From positions 32,217,501-32,281,500 of the forward strand of contig NC_079881.1 of the NCBI RefSeq assembly GCF_029227915.1: 64,000 nt of DNA, in the 5' to 3' direction. Under the pieces are notes generated by a model that searched no databases, was not told the origin of the DNA, and worked only from the letters and a program-made list of their open reading frames with translations. This document shows, one piece after another, positions 46,811 to 54,715 of this stretch. Source of the stretch: Hydractinia symbiolongicarpus (lineage: Eukaryota; Cnidaria; Hydrozoa; Anthoathecata; Hydractiniidae). Each line of letters starts with the position of its first letter. Position 1 is the first letter of the stretch. Made by a program: the position numbers and the translations under genes.

Positions 46811-48072
46811 GCCACAACTATACCCACAGCTCCCGCGATGGCCATGTACAGATGCCTCGCTACGAGTTCCACGACTTTAGCAGCTACCCGGAAGAATAAC
46901 GATACAATACTACCAATAATGCCAGGTAATACAGCTCCCGCTTTGCCTGCCAAATATTTGAGGAACTGTCCTAGTCTCTCCAGCTGCTTTTGAACGAAAC
47001 CTTTGGCACCACTTCCTCCTGTGAGTGTTAAGACCAAGGTGGATATTAATAAGTTAATGGAACTCACGATGCTTGCTATAGTTAGCCCTTGCTCTTTGGA
47101 TAGAATGCTGAGCTTTTCTCGTAGGGATATATCGTCCCAAACGATTTTCATCAGCTTGGATTTAATGGATCTCAGTTGCTTAAAAACCTTGGAGGGAAGA
47201 CCATGCCTACCCAGTTTATCCTTCTTATCTTCCTTCAATTTCTTCAATTCCTTCTCAAGATCATTAATATTCTGAAGCCTTCCCACCCCAGGCTTCTGCT
47301 TTTTAAGTTCTTTTAACTTACCCTCTTTAACATTTATTTCCCTATCATATCGTACAAGTATATCCTTCACCTTCTTAATAGTCTTCCGCAGGTTTTCAAT
47401 TTCGAGCTTTAACTTTCTCATATCAGGGGTCTTGATCTCATCGTCGATGCCCCCGAACGAAGTATCTACATAACCCTCTATGTCACGAGCAAAATTTTGA
47501 ATGCTATCAATTGTTTGTATTTCAATCGTCTCATCATCCTCTTTACCCGAAGTCTCCTCACCCTTCTTAACAAGAACGTCAATCTCCAACGCAAGGTTCT
47601 GAGCCTGTGCCCGACCACCATTATTGGAAGTAGAGACATACTTGGTGAAGCCCATATCGCGAATATCTTGAGCCGTAAGGCCATATTTGTGTAATGTACT
47701 TAATGTTAAGAACCCTGTCCCATTCTCCTTTGTAACCCTTATACCTTTGAAAAACAGCTGTTCCCCTTCACGTGTAAAGTTACCCGTGGTGATATTGATA
47801 TCTATCCAGGTTTTATCCAGAGGTCCCAGGTCTTGATTATTTAGATGCGCGTAGAAAGCACTTACCTCTTCCTCTAGTATAGATTTCGTTATTCTATCAA
47901 GTGTATCTCCCTGCTGCTCCGTCGTCATATCTCCCGCCGTGCTGGATCCCTGCACGTCTTCGAGCCCACGGAACTTCAGCGGCACAAGTAGTTCACTAGG
48001 GACATTCTCAGGCGCAAGATCATCCATCTGAATACCTTCAAAGTCTCCTTCATATCCCAGATTATCAGCCAT
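46774..48072 (-). CDS. Long coiled-coil protein with C-terminal membrane segments
   Basis: The largest intact Polinton gene, 432 aa. Residues 1-70 are acidic. Residues ~75-170 are globular with GLTAQDIRDMGF. Residues ~215-285 form a strongly charged coiled coil (ENLRKTIKKVKDIL..., Lys/Glu rich). From ~310 the segment REKLSILSKEQGLTIASIV leads to three hydrophobic stretches (about 325-345, 370-392, 400-422) interleaved with Gly/Ala, and a basic tail. From memory the C-terminal region (EQG-TIAS, ALPGIIGSIVS) is a hallmark of cnidarian Polintons. It may be a virion membrane or fusion protein. Its ATG faces the capsid gene's ATG across 30 bp. That this gene alone stayed open is notable. Confidence 0.75.
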   Translation of the reverse strand: MADNLGYEGDFEGIQMDDLAPENVPSELLVPLKFRGLEDVQGSSTAGDMTTEQQGDTLDRITKSILEEEVSAFYAHLNNQDLGPLDKTWIDINITTGNFTREGEQLFFKGIRVTKENGTGFLTLSTLHKYGLTAQDIRDMGFTKYVSTSNNGGRAQAQNLALEIDVLVKKGEETSGKEDDETIEIQTIDSIQNFARDIEGYVDTSFGGIDDEIKTPDMRKLKLEIENLRKTIKKVKDILVRYDREINVKEGKLKELKKQKPGVGRLQNINDLEKELKKLKEDKKDKLGRHGLPSKVFKQLRSIKSKLMKIVWDDISLREKLSILSKEQGLTIASIVSSINLLISTLVLTLTGGSGAKGFVQKQLERLGQFLKYLAGKAGAVLPGIIGSIVSLFFRVAAKVVELVARHLYMAIAGAVGIVVAYVGNRRSGKNR

Positions 48073-48102
48073 TTATTTCAACCCTCTACAACCTATTAAT
48101 AA

Positions 48103-49327
48103 ATGTACGGAACTATCTTAAATCCATACAAGGAAGTCAAGACTATGCTCAGCATGAAAGGGAAAAAACAAAGAGTGAAGGTATCGCACGTGCCATCTAC
48201 AATTAATCAGAATGAGGATCTATATGTGGACATAACAAACATGAGGGAGAGCTGCTTATTTTTCCCCGGCTCAATCAATTTGATGTTCGACCTGGAGCTG
48301 AATGGAACTAATGGCAAACGAACATCGTCAGCAATATCGGCAAAGCATTGGTACAGAGCTTACGGATTACGCTGAATGCTAACGAAATACAAAACATACA
48401 AGACTTTAATATCCACAGAGTGTATAGGGATTTGTGGCTGCCAAAATTTGAGCGCAACAACACTTTGATTCTGGAGTGGATAAATCCTAATGATGGTACT
48501 ATCAGAGCCCTCCAGGTAAAAGCCAGTGATCACGTTGGGAATAACGAAGACAAGGCCATAGCCAAGGTCTACGGCAACACTTTTTGTATTCCGATAGGCA
48601 AGATGTTCTCGTTGACACGGGACTTGCCCTTCTACTAACATGGCCTCCATGATAGACTGCAGTTGATCCAGCATTTTGCACCATATAATCAGGTTATCAA
48701 GGATGCCGGGACTCCAGCATCTTGAAGCACAGCGGCAAAGGCCGCGGATTTCTCCTACAAGATCAGCAATATCTGCTTAGAGTTTGACAAAGTGACCAAT
48801 GAAGGTCTCGCAAGTGCCATGTTGTGGAGATACTCGAGATTGGCCCTACCATATGAGAGGATTCTCAGAAGTAAAGTGGTGATCCTTAAAAAGGCTGACA
48901 CATCATACAACCTATAATTAGATACCCCTGCCAAGAGCTTAAAGGGAGTCCTTCTATTATTCCAAGACCCTGCAGTGGTCAAGGCATATGTGTCACTATC
49001 GAAGGAGAGCCCAATCAGCTCTATTCCCATGCGATGTTACTGAAATATCACATGGAACAGGTGGCTGCGTTGCTGGGATCTCATGATTCTATAGTGATGA
49101 TAGTCCAGTTTTTTACTGAAAGATATGCTCTGTTTGTCGACTTCAGAGCAAGTCCGGATGATACAATCCACGGGAGTTGGCTCCCCCTACAAAGACTCAG
49201 TGACGGCATAACCCTCCATATGAATAAGAAGGCCGACGGTACAAGCGATATTAGATGCTACGTATACTTGCTGATGGATGCACAATTGAATATCCTAGGG
49301 GGTCGTTTTCATTCAGTAGAATATTAA
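48103..49327 (+). pseudogene. Polinton major capsid protein
   Basis: Starts ATG 48103 (MYGTILNPYKEVKTML). The N-terminal part has FFPGSINLMFDLEL. A shift near 48345 gives SLRITLNANEIQNIQDF and VYRDLWLPKFERNN. From about 48640 another frame carries LEFDKVTNEGLA, LPYERI and SLKGVLLLFQDPA with a stop near 48916. The last frame (from 49034) has ERYALFVDFRASPDD, LHGSW-like and CYVYLLMDAQLNI. From memory this order matches the double-jelly-roll major capsid protein of Polintons (PGS-NLMF, V-YKDLW, K-LVLLF, Y-LW-DFR, DAQLNI). Total about 400 codons with at least two frameshifts and a stop; not functional. Confidence 0.75.
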
Positions 49328-49343
49328 GAGCATTGAAAATTGT

Positions 49344-49368
49344 TTTTGTAGACCAAAGGCCTACAAAA
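49344..49368 (+). terminator. Intergenic hairpin after the capsid gene
   Basis: TTTTGTAG (49344-49351) pairs with CTACAAAA (49361-49368), with two more pairs inside after one mismatch. AATAAA follows directly (overlapping 49366-49371) before ATG 49374. Confidence 0.5.
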
Positions 49369-49373
49369 TAAAC

Positions 49374-49772
49374 ATGGCAAGTCTCGAGATTATGGCTGAA
49401 GCAGCATTGATCAATGCTCTGGCTTTTAATGGTAGTAACTATCTATTCACAAAATTAAGTAACCACGGGGAAGCGGAAAGGAAGCGTCATGACCAGGCTC
49501 TTGAAAAATTACAAGCAGCCCAAGCTGCCTGGGTAAGGCAAAGACAAGCAAAAATTGACTGGTACAACCAACGGCGGGAGGAATAAAGAGAGGCAGGACA
49601 ATCTCTTAAAGAACTCGACGAGGGAAGGCGGGAGCATTTCATTGCAACCATAGAGAAGGCCCCAAAGCTCTCAGATTTTTACACATCTACAAAAGGCCAA
49701 AAAGGACGGTGAATTCGCTTTATAGTGGGCTCGTTGGCTTTGCTCGGCCTTGCGGCTTACAAATGGGCATAG
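49374..49772 (+). pseudogene. Small Polinton protein with helical core and C-terminal membrane anchor
   Basis: Starts ATG 49374. About 70 residues of Ala-rich and coiled-coil sequence (ALAFNGSNYLFTKL, QALEKLQAAQAAW) end in a stop at 49584-49586. The same frame continues beyond with LDEGRREHF-like and APKLSDFYT, then shifts frame to a hydrophobic C-terminus (VGSLALLGLAAYKW) ending 49772. The arrangement matches, from memory, a common cnidarian Polinton protein of about 130 aa. One stop plus one frameshift. Confidence 0.55.
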
Positions 49773-49780
49773 ATATATGT

Positions 49781-49810
49781 TTTTCGACATCTAATAAAAG
49801 ATGTCGAAAA
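49781..49810 (+). terminator. Perfect 12-bp hairpin with AATAAA as its loop
   Basis: TTTTCGACATCT (49781-49792), loop AATAAA (49793-49798), then the exact complement (49799-49810). The 3' arm includes the integrase ATG (49801-49803), so in an mRNA it could also cover the start codon. Confidence 0.65.
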
Positions 49811-50810
49811 CAAAAGCACATATCATTACCGGGGAGGATGCTGAAAAGTTAAGTCAAATCTACTATTCTCCAGAGAATCTCTGGACTGGACGGAAAGCGA
49901 CCAAACTGCTCGCTGAAAACTCTGGCCTCTCAAAAAAGCGTGTTACTCACTGGCTGAGTCGCCAGTTGCTCAGGCTCAGACATATTTGAGAGCCAAAGCG
50001 CATCAACTACCCACATTTCACCATCACAAAGCCCAATGAAATGCATCAATTCGATTTGTTCTATATGCCACATGATAAAGTATATTCAAACACATATTAA
50101 TATATTCTAACAGGTATTGACGTAGCCTCACGATACAAAGTCGCGAGACCCTGAGAACCAAGAAAGCTAGTAAAGTCGCTGACATGTTGAAGGACATATA
50201 AAAAGCAGGGCCTCTACAATACTCGAGTATATTCCAATGCGATAATGCCAGTGAATTCAAGTCTGATGTGACAAAGCTGTTAGAGGCTAAGGGTGTCAAG
50301 ATCAAGCCAGCAACTACTAAATATCAGCAGACGTTCACAGCGTTCGTGGAGTCCTACAACAAAATACTAGCACAAAGGCTCTTCAAACCTCAGGACGCGC
50401 AGGAGCTGGTCACTGATGAACAGATTACCACATGGGTGAAACATCTATACACTATTGTGAAAACCATGAACAACACCAAGACAGCTATGATCGGAATGAA
50501 ACCAAACAAGGCGATAAAACTCGATGAAGTACCACTTGCGAAAAGCCAAAACTATCCCGAGGAAAAGCCTTTGCCTGATGATGGCCTTTACCTCTACCTC
50601 TTGCAACCTGGTGAAGAACATGGTGATGCCAAAAGACGTGCAACGGATGCGTTCTGGAGTAAGAAAACATAAAGGTTGGATCGTATCGTAACTGATACGA
50701 GGTTATTATACTATTTGGCGGATGGACCTGATCGATCTTTCGTATCACAGGAATTAATGCTAATACCCGAGGGTGTAGAAATACCTCCTGAGCATGTGAA
50801 AGAATGGTAA
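49801..50810 (+). pseudogene. rve-type (retrovirus-like) integrase of the Polinton
   Basis: Starts ATG 49801. The N-terminal ~60 residues contain a helix-turn-helix-like region (KATKLLAENSGLSKKRVTHWL). Several stops and shifts lie between 49985 and 50240, in the region of the first catalytic Asp (a QFDLFY-type segment near 50050). The second Asp (codon 50241-50243, CDNASEF) and the Glu (50349-50351, FVESYNK) are in one frame with exactly 35 residues between them, the D,D-35-E spacing of retroviral integrases. The C-terminal part (to about 50810) is a charged beta-rich domain. It would insert the element's DNA. Broken by at least four mutations. Confidence 0.8.
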
Positions 50811-50829
50811 ATTTTTGTGGCTTGACCAC

Positions 50830-50858
50830 TTCAATCATATTTTTAAAATATGATTGAA
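50830..50858 (+). terminator. Perfect 14-bp hairpin after the integrase gene
   Basis: TTCAATCATATTTT (50830-50843), one T, and its exact complement (50845-50858). Sits between the integrase stop (50810) and the next ATG (50863). Confidence 0.65.
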
Positions 50859-50862
50859 AAAT

Positions 50863-51494
50863 ATGTTTATTCAAAAGCTTGTTAAGGTGCTTGACCCACA
50901 TGTAGAAATTATATAAGATGATTGTGAGGCTCCATGGTTTAAAAGAAGCCATGTTGGTAAATATTTTGGGATTTGTGATATAAGAACATCAGGAAGAAGC
51001 GGAAAAATTGAATACATAACCATATATGAGCTTTGCCGATCATCCAGATCCGGTATGCTGGGTTGTGGAAAAAATAGGCACGATATATTCATTTCTGCTG
51101 AGGATGTTAGGAGAATTTAGTGCGATGCAAAAGCTTGGATGCTACTAAAATTGCACAGCGCTGTGGCATAGAAATTCTAAACTTAAAGCTTTTGTCAAAA
51201 GAGAAAGGAACTATTGGGGCTATCAGCACCGCTTTTGAGAGTGAATATATGGTGACCCAATATTATACTGATGGGTATAGGATCGACTTGTACTTCCCAA
51301 GATACAAATTAGCTATCGAATGTGATGAATTTGGACATGTTGAGAGAGATATAGGGTATGAAGTAAAAAGACAAAAACATATTAAGCAAGTCCTGGGATG
51401 CACATTCATACGATAAAATCCCGATTCCCACGACTTCTCCATTTTTCACAACATTAACAAAATTTATCGTTATATTTCCCACTTCCAGCACTAG
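50863..51494 (+). pseudogene. MSV199/Bro-like domain fused to restriction-endonuclease-like domain
   Basis: Starts ATG 50863. The N-terminal part has PWFKRSHVGKYFGI, a Bro-N/MSV199 type entry, with stops at about 50915 and 51118. The later frame (51120-51416) contains LLSKEKGTIGAI, YRIDLYFPRYKLAIECDEFGH and YEVKRQKHI. The D...E-C-D-E-F-G-H arrangement resembles the PD-(D/E)XK/DUF559-like nuclease core (Asp, then Glu-x-x after a strand). After a stop at 51414-51416 the same frame continues to 51494. The family is known from Polintons and large DNA viruses (MSV199 proteins). Likely role: DNA processing or regulation. Two to three stops and one frameshift make it inactive. Confidence 0.6.
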
Positions 51495-51508
51495 GGAGTA
51501 ACCAGACC

Positions 51509-51546
51509 TATTCATTACATGAATAGATGTTGTGATACAACATCTA
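51509..51546. terminator. Two adjoining hairpins between convergent genes
   Basis: TATTCAT-TAC-ATGAATA (51509-51525) and TAGATGTTGT-GAT-ACAACATCTA (51524-51546) share two bases, so only one can fold fully at a time. They lie between the two convergent genes (ends 51494 and 51607). A T-run (TCTTTTTAG) follows on the plus strand. Confidence 0.65.
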
Positions 51547-51606
51547 TCTTTTTAGCATGCGTACCAAGCTTATGACATATCTATATCATACAACAATTCG
51601 AATAAC

Positions 51607-52362
51607 TCACGCGTCATCATCATCCAAGTCATCTGGTAAACTAAAATGATTGCACCATGAATTCGCTATACCGAGATTATCATCTCTTAACCTATTCCAT
51701 GAATGTACGGCAATTGGGTCATCGCATATTGGATCTCTCTCGATCATATTAGGATACATCTCCCGTAGACTACGAAGCTGATCGTTTAGAGATCGACGTT
51801 GACAACGAATAATGTAATGAGGGTGTTGGCCCTTTTTTCGACATTCATTAGGATAGTTCTTGTCAATAACACATATCACATTATCATACGGATAACCATT
51901 ATGAACATACCGATCACAAAGCTCCACAATTTCCAAGCCTCGTAGATCTAGCTGTTTCGCTCGCTCTTGAAGGTCATCATTAAATATTGCCAGGGCAATA
52001 TCTCTCTCTTCGATGGCTTGATGGTGTAGTTGCTCACGTATTTTGGGGAACATTGTATTGCAACAATATTTTCTGAAGCTTTTCGCTTTAGGCTGTTGGT
52101 TTTCAAACACCAACTCGTACATATTGATGCAGAGATCATATTTTTGTGAATCCAAGGGCTACTTCACTGGTTCCCCCGTAGCGGGGGAACCACACAGTTG
52201 GCACATGAGAGCGTAATTTTCCAGGCTACAATGGTTGCGGATGGTATCGGAGGTGTCCTTTCTATATTCTAATGCCTGGACTACTTCCTTGGCTCTAATC
52301 CAAGGTCTGCCGTTGATAGTTACGGTATGTATGGTATCATTAAATTCAACAAGACGAGATAT
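51607..52362 (-). pseudogene. Bro-N domain protein of the Polinton
   Basis: A 182-residue frame (52155-51607) carries the C-terminal region: KAKSFRKYCCNTMFP, a coiled-coil helix, DNVICVIDKN, HPHYIIRCQRRSL and a DDPIAVHSWNR segment. The same frame extends upstream through a single TAG (52155-52157) into a Bro-N domain (TINGRPWIRAKEVVQALEY, then RNHCSLENYAL). The extension begins at 52362 with ATA where an ATG would be expected, three bases before the neighbour's stop. Bro-N proteins are DNA-binding regulators of large DNA viruses; this one pairs with a DUF3627-like C-terminus by memory. The lost start and one nonsense codon are the only faults seen. A GGTTCCCCC-type hairpin lies inside (52171-52193). 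Confidence 0.7.
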
Positions 52363-52364
52363 TT

Positions 52365-52574
52365 TTATTTAATATGAAATAGCCCAACCAGGGTGATCAT
52401 TAGGACAGACATAAATCCGAAAAAATATACGGTGTTCCTCTGATACCTTATCCTCTCCAATGCGTCCTTTAGATCTTTGTCAAGAGCTTCTAGAATACGC
52501 TCTAGATATGGTATCCTATCCATTTCTTCGTGACATTTTTCCAATTGCCTTTCTAATGTTCTGTTATATGACAT
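52365..52574 (-). CDS. Small coiled-coil protein with C-terminal membrane anchor
   Basis: 69 aa, intact. Residues 5-40 form a charged coiled coil (LERQLEKCHEEMDRIPYLER...). Residues 48-66 are hydrophobic (VYFFGFMSVLMITLVGLF). Its stop is three bases from the expected start of the Bro-N gene. A tail-anchored topology is implied. Not assigned to a named family. Confidence 0.6.
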   Translation of the reverse strand: MSYNRTLERQLEKCHEEMDRIPYLERILEALDKDLKDALERIRYQRNTVYFFGFMSVLMITLVGLFHIK

Positions 52575-52619
52575 TTACTTTAATATACACCAAGTCCGAC
52601 GATGTTCCAACCTAATATA

Positions 52620-52635
52620 TAAGCACGCGTGCTTA
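52620..52635. terminator. 16-bp perfect palindrome after the ATPase gene
   Basis: TAAGCACGCGTGCTTA lies between the ATPase stop (52655, minus strand) and the next ATG (52574). It contains a GCACGCGTGC core with no loop, so in RNA the stem would be shorter. Confidence 0.55.
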
Positions 52636-52654
52636 GACTTTTTTAGTTGATTCT

Positions 52655-53173
52655 TTATAGACCCAAGTCGTTAATTATGTTGGTTTCTTCATCGATCAGC
52701 TTCATATAAGATCGTTCATTAGGGTACCACATAAACAGCTGCTTTTTTTGTCGTCTTAAATTCTTCGGTAGGGCCGTATAACTCTGAGTAAGGAGCCAGA
52801 GACTGTGCTTTCTATGTCTACCAGATACCGCAAGCTCAAGCAATGGTTGCTTTCGTTTATCGAGATTTTCATCAGCGATCATGTCATCTACGATGAATAA
52901 TGTTTCTTCCCCCGCTAGGAATTTTGATAATCGCTCAATCCATTCAAAAAGCTGATCGCCTGGCTCGATCAAGAACACATAGGGGTCTTTCCAAAGCGAT
53001 GCTCTATCGAGGTAAGTGGCATTCCATCGGAGAGTAGGACACAAAATTACGATATTGTGAAAATGACCTTTGTACTCATGCTCAAGCAGGTCCAGAACTC
53101 TTTGAGTTTTACCACACGACGTAGGCCTATTATATATTATAGTGCAGGGGTCTTTAACGATATCTAGAGTAAT
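52655..53173 (-). pseudogene. A32/FtsK-type genome-packaging ATPase
   Basis: The open frame runs from 53173 to 52655. Near the start is a P-loop TSCGKT (53105-53122), with Arg where a Gly is usual at the first loop position. Walker B is at about 52899-52883 (LFIVDDM, two Asp). After it comes LLELAVSGRHRKHSLWLLTQSY, the pattern of the A32-like packaging ATPases of Polintons, adenovirus-like and giant viruses. No ATG precedes the P-loop in frame; the first possible starts are non-ATG, so the true start seems lost or altered upstream. Apart from this and the Gly-to-Arg change the frame is intact (~170 codons). Confidence 0.75.
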
Positions 53174-53183
53174 TTATTTTTCA

Positions 53184-53203
53184 TGTATACCCGAGGGTAT
53201 ACA
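53184..53203. terminator. 9-bp hairpin upstream of the ATPase gene
   Basis: TGTATACCC (53184-53192), GA, GGGTATACA (53195-53203). On the minus strand, an AATAAA motif follows directly (about 53173-53178). It lies 3' of the gene at 53220-53468. Confidence 0.6.
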
Positions 53204-53219
53204 CAAACATTTCCAGTGC

Positions 53220-53468
53220 TTACTTCTTCAAGACTATACTTGCGGGAAACCACGCCTTGCTCACTGCCATCTTGCGGCTTCCTCGCCCTGTGGTGAAAGA
53301 CGCGATCATCTTCATAACATCACTGGTATCCAACTTGGTTGAAGGACTCGAGATCCCAAGGAATCTCTTATCAATCATGGCATATCCAAATGTGAACCCG
53401 AGGTCCACGATTGTCTCGTATATCATATCAATAATCTCTTTCTGTTGGAGAGGTTCGTTTGTAGACAT
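53220..53468 (-). CDS. Small Polinton protein, mostly helical
   Basis: Start ATG 53468 (MSTNEPLQQ) is preferred to 53489, which would overlap the end of the upstream gene. 82 aa, intact: helix (QQKEIIDMIYETIVDLGF), FGYAMIDKRFLGI, a KLD-containing turn and a C-terminal helix with MKMIASFTTGRGSRKMAV. From memory similar small proteins lie beside the ATPase in other cnidarian Polintons. Function unknown. Confidence 0.6.
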   Translation of the reverse strand: MSTNEPLQQKEIIDMIYETIVDLGFTFGYAMIDKRFLGISSPSTKLDTSDVMKMIASFTTGRGSRKMAVSKAWFPASIVLKK

Positions 53469-53485
53469 TCTATTTATTATAATGC

Positions 53486-53829
53486 TCATCGCATCTTAAA
53501 AATATCAATCTCTGCCTTAGGCTCCTGCCTCACGCTTGGTTGCTGAGCCATTGCAGCAGGCTGCTGGGTAACCGCGTGTCTCTTACGGATAAAATAGTAG
53601 GCACCTCCGATACATGCAAGGATAATAAGGCCCCAGCGCCATATATATATCCACTTCCCATGGACTTAAAGGTACCTGTGGCAGGTTCCTGACTCTCTTG
53701 TGAAGTACCTTTGTCCATGTTCTTCTTCAAGTCAGCCTTGTTCTTACGGTTCCATTCCGCAAGTCTCTTCCCAGCAGCAACACGGCCCTCGTTCTTCTTG
53801 GTAATTACTTGATTAGTTTCCTCAGTCAT
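53486..53829 (-). pseudogene. Small basic protein with membrane segment (KRLAEWN type)
   Basis: From ATG 53829: an N-terminal basic helix with GRVAAGKRLAEWNRKNK, then a Ser/Thr/Gln-rich linker. A frameshift near 53640 moves into a hydrophobic segment and then RKRHAVTQQPAAMA and a charged end at 53486. From memory the GRVAAGKRLAE-N signature marks a small tail-anchored Polinton protein. A similar helix recurs in the upstream neighbour, so the two may be paralogues. Confidence 0.55.
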
Positions 53830-53834
53830 TTCTT

Positions 53835-53851
53835 ATAACTCACGGAGTTAT
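53835..53851. terminator. 7-bp hairpin between two small genes
   Basis: ATAACTC (53835-53841), ACG, GAGTTAT (53845-53851), between the stop at 53856 and the next ATG at 53829, both on the minus strand. Confidence 0.45.
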
Positions 53852-53855
53852 GAAA

Positions 53856-54162
53856 TCACTTCTTTTTTACATTAAGAACGAGGGATATCCCCTGTTCCTC
53901 AAGTATCTCCATAGTCTCTCTAATCCCTGTTATTATAGCCTCAGGAGTATATAAATCTCTCTCTAAACCTCATGCGTTCTTTCTTGGGTGGAGCCATTCC
54001 GAGCTTCCTCTCCCTCATCAGTGCAGCTAGTCTATGACCTTGTGCAATCCTTCCCGGGTGCTTTTTGTGCACTTCAATTTTTTCGACGGTCTCTGTTTGT
54101 TGTTTTTGTTGGTTGATAACAATACTACCCGCGCTCCTCATCTTTTTGTTGCTCTTCATCAA
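53856..54162 (-). pseudogene. Small basic Polinton protein, frameshifted
   Basis: From ATG 54162: a Lys/Gln-rich start, then KKHPGRIAQGHRLAALMRERK, similar in pattern to the neighbour's GRVAAGKRLAE helix. Near 53945 the frame changes and continues with TPEAIITGIRETMEILEEQG and a basic end at 53856. About 95 residues, one frameshift. Overlaps the upstream gene's stop. Confidence 0.5.
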
Positions 54163-54515
54163 CCTTCTCTTTAACTACCTTGGACGTTGAGAGCTGAGTG
54201 TGATTGATGGTATGGGCTGCCACCAACAGAGGCGCGAGGAATCGACCAAAGCCTGTATGTATGAGGGTTCCTATATCAGTCACGCTCTCCCGATAATAGG
54301 ATCGTTTTCTAAATCATGATGAAGAGCCTCGGGACTATCGAGTGGTATAAGGTTACCGATAGCTTTACTATATAGCCCAAGGGCGTGAGTTGACAATACC
54401 TTTGCAGTCTTCTCTCCTTTCTCATGGAGTTCCTTTTCGACTACCTCGGCGTGTATTTTCTCAATAGCCTCGGGTTATGCTTTATCCAGGAATGTCTCAG
54501 TACATTTTTAGGCAG
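54125..54515 (-). pseudogene. Helical Polinton protein with hydrophobic C-terminal stretch
   Basis: A broken frame with a stop near 54476. It reads PEAIEKIHAEVVEKELHEKG, then LGLYSKAIGNLIPLD and an acidic turn. A stop/shift near 54290 leads to GFGRFLAPLLVAAHTINHT and a basic/acidic end at 54125. Weak hydrophobic membrane-like helix. Not a recognised family, but its position and helix content fit the other small proteins of the block. Confidence 0.4.
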
Positions 54516-54518
54516 TAA

Positions 54519-54713
54519 TTATGGTTTGGTCTTTCGCATATCTTTCAATGTTTGACGTTTGTCTATAGGTCGCTCTGGCACTTCCGTAGCATTGGCAACA
54601 TCGTCGAATATTTCTGCTAATGAATACATCCTATTTATTTTATGTTTGTATCGATAAAGGAAAGCGAGTATCGATATATATGGGAGTATGATCACGATCA
54701 GTAGTAACTCCAT
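54519..54713 (-). CDS. Small N-terminally anchored membrane protein
   Basis: 64 aa, intact. Residues 2-19 are hydrophobic (ELLLIVIILPYISILAFL) and followed by basic residues, implying the tail is cytosolic. The tail contains AEIFDDVANATEVPERP. Its ATG is two bases from the PolB stop. Function unknown. Confidence 0.55.
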   Translation of the reverse strand: MELLLIVIILPYISILAFLYRYKHKINRMYSLAEIFDDVANATEVPERPIDKRQTLKDMRKTKP

Positions 54714-54715
54714 TT

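Noticed and set aside
52171-52193. GGTTCCCCC hairpin as a terminator
   Set aside because: It lies within the coding region of the Bro-N gene, where it encodes protein residues.
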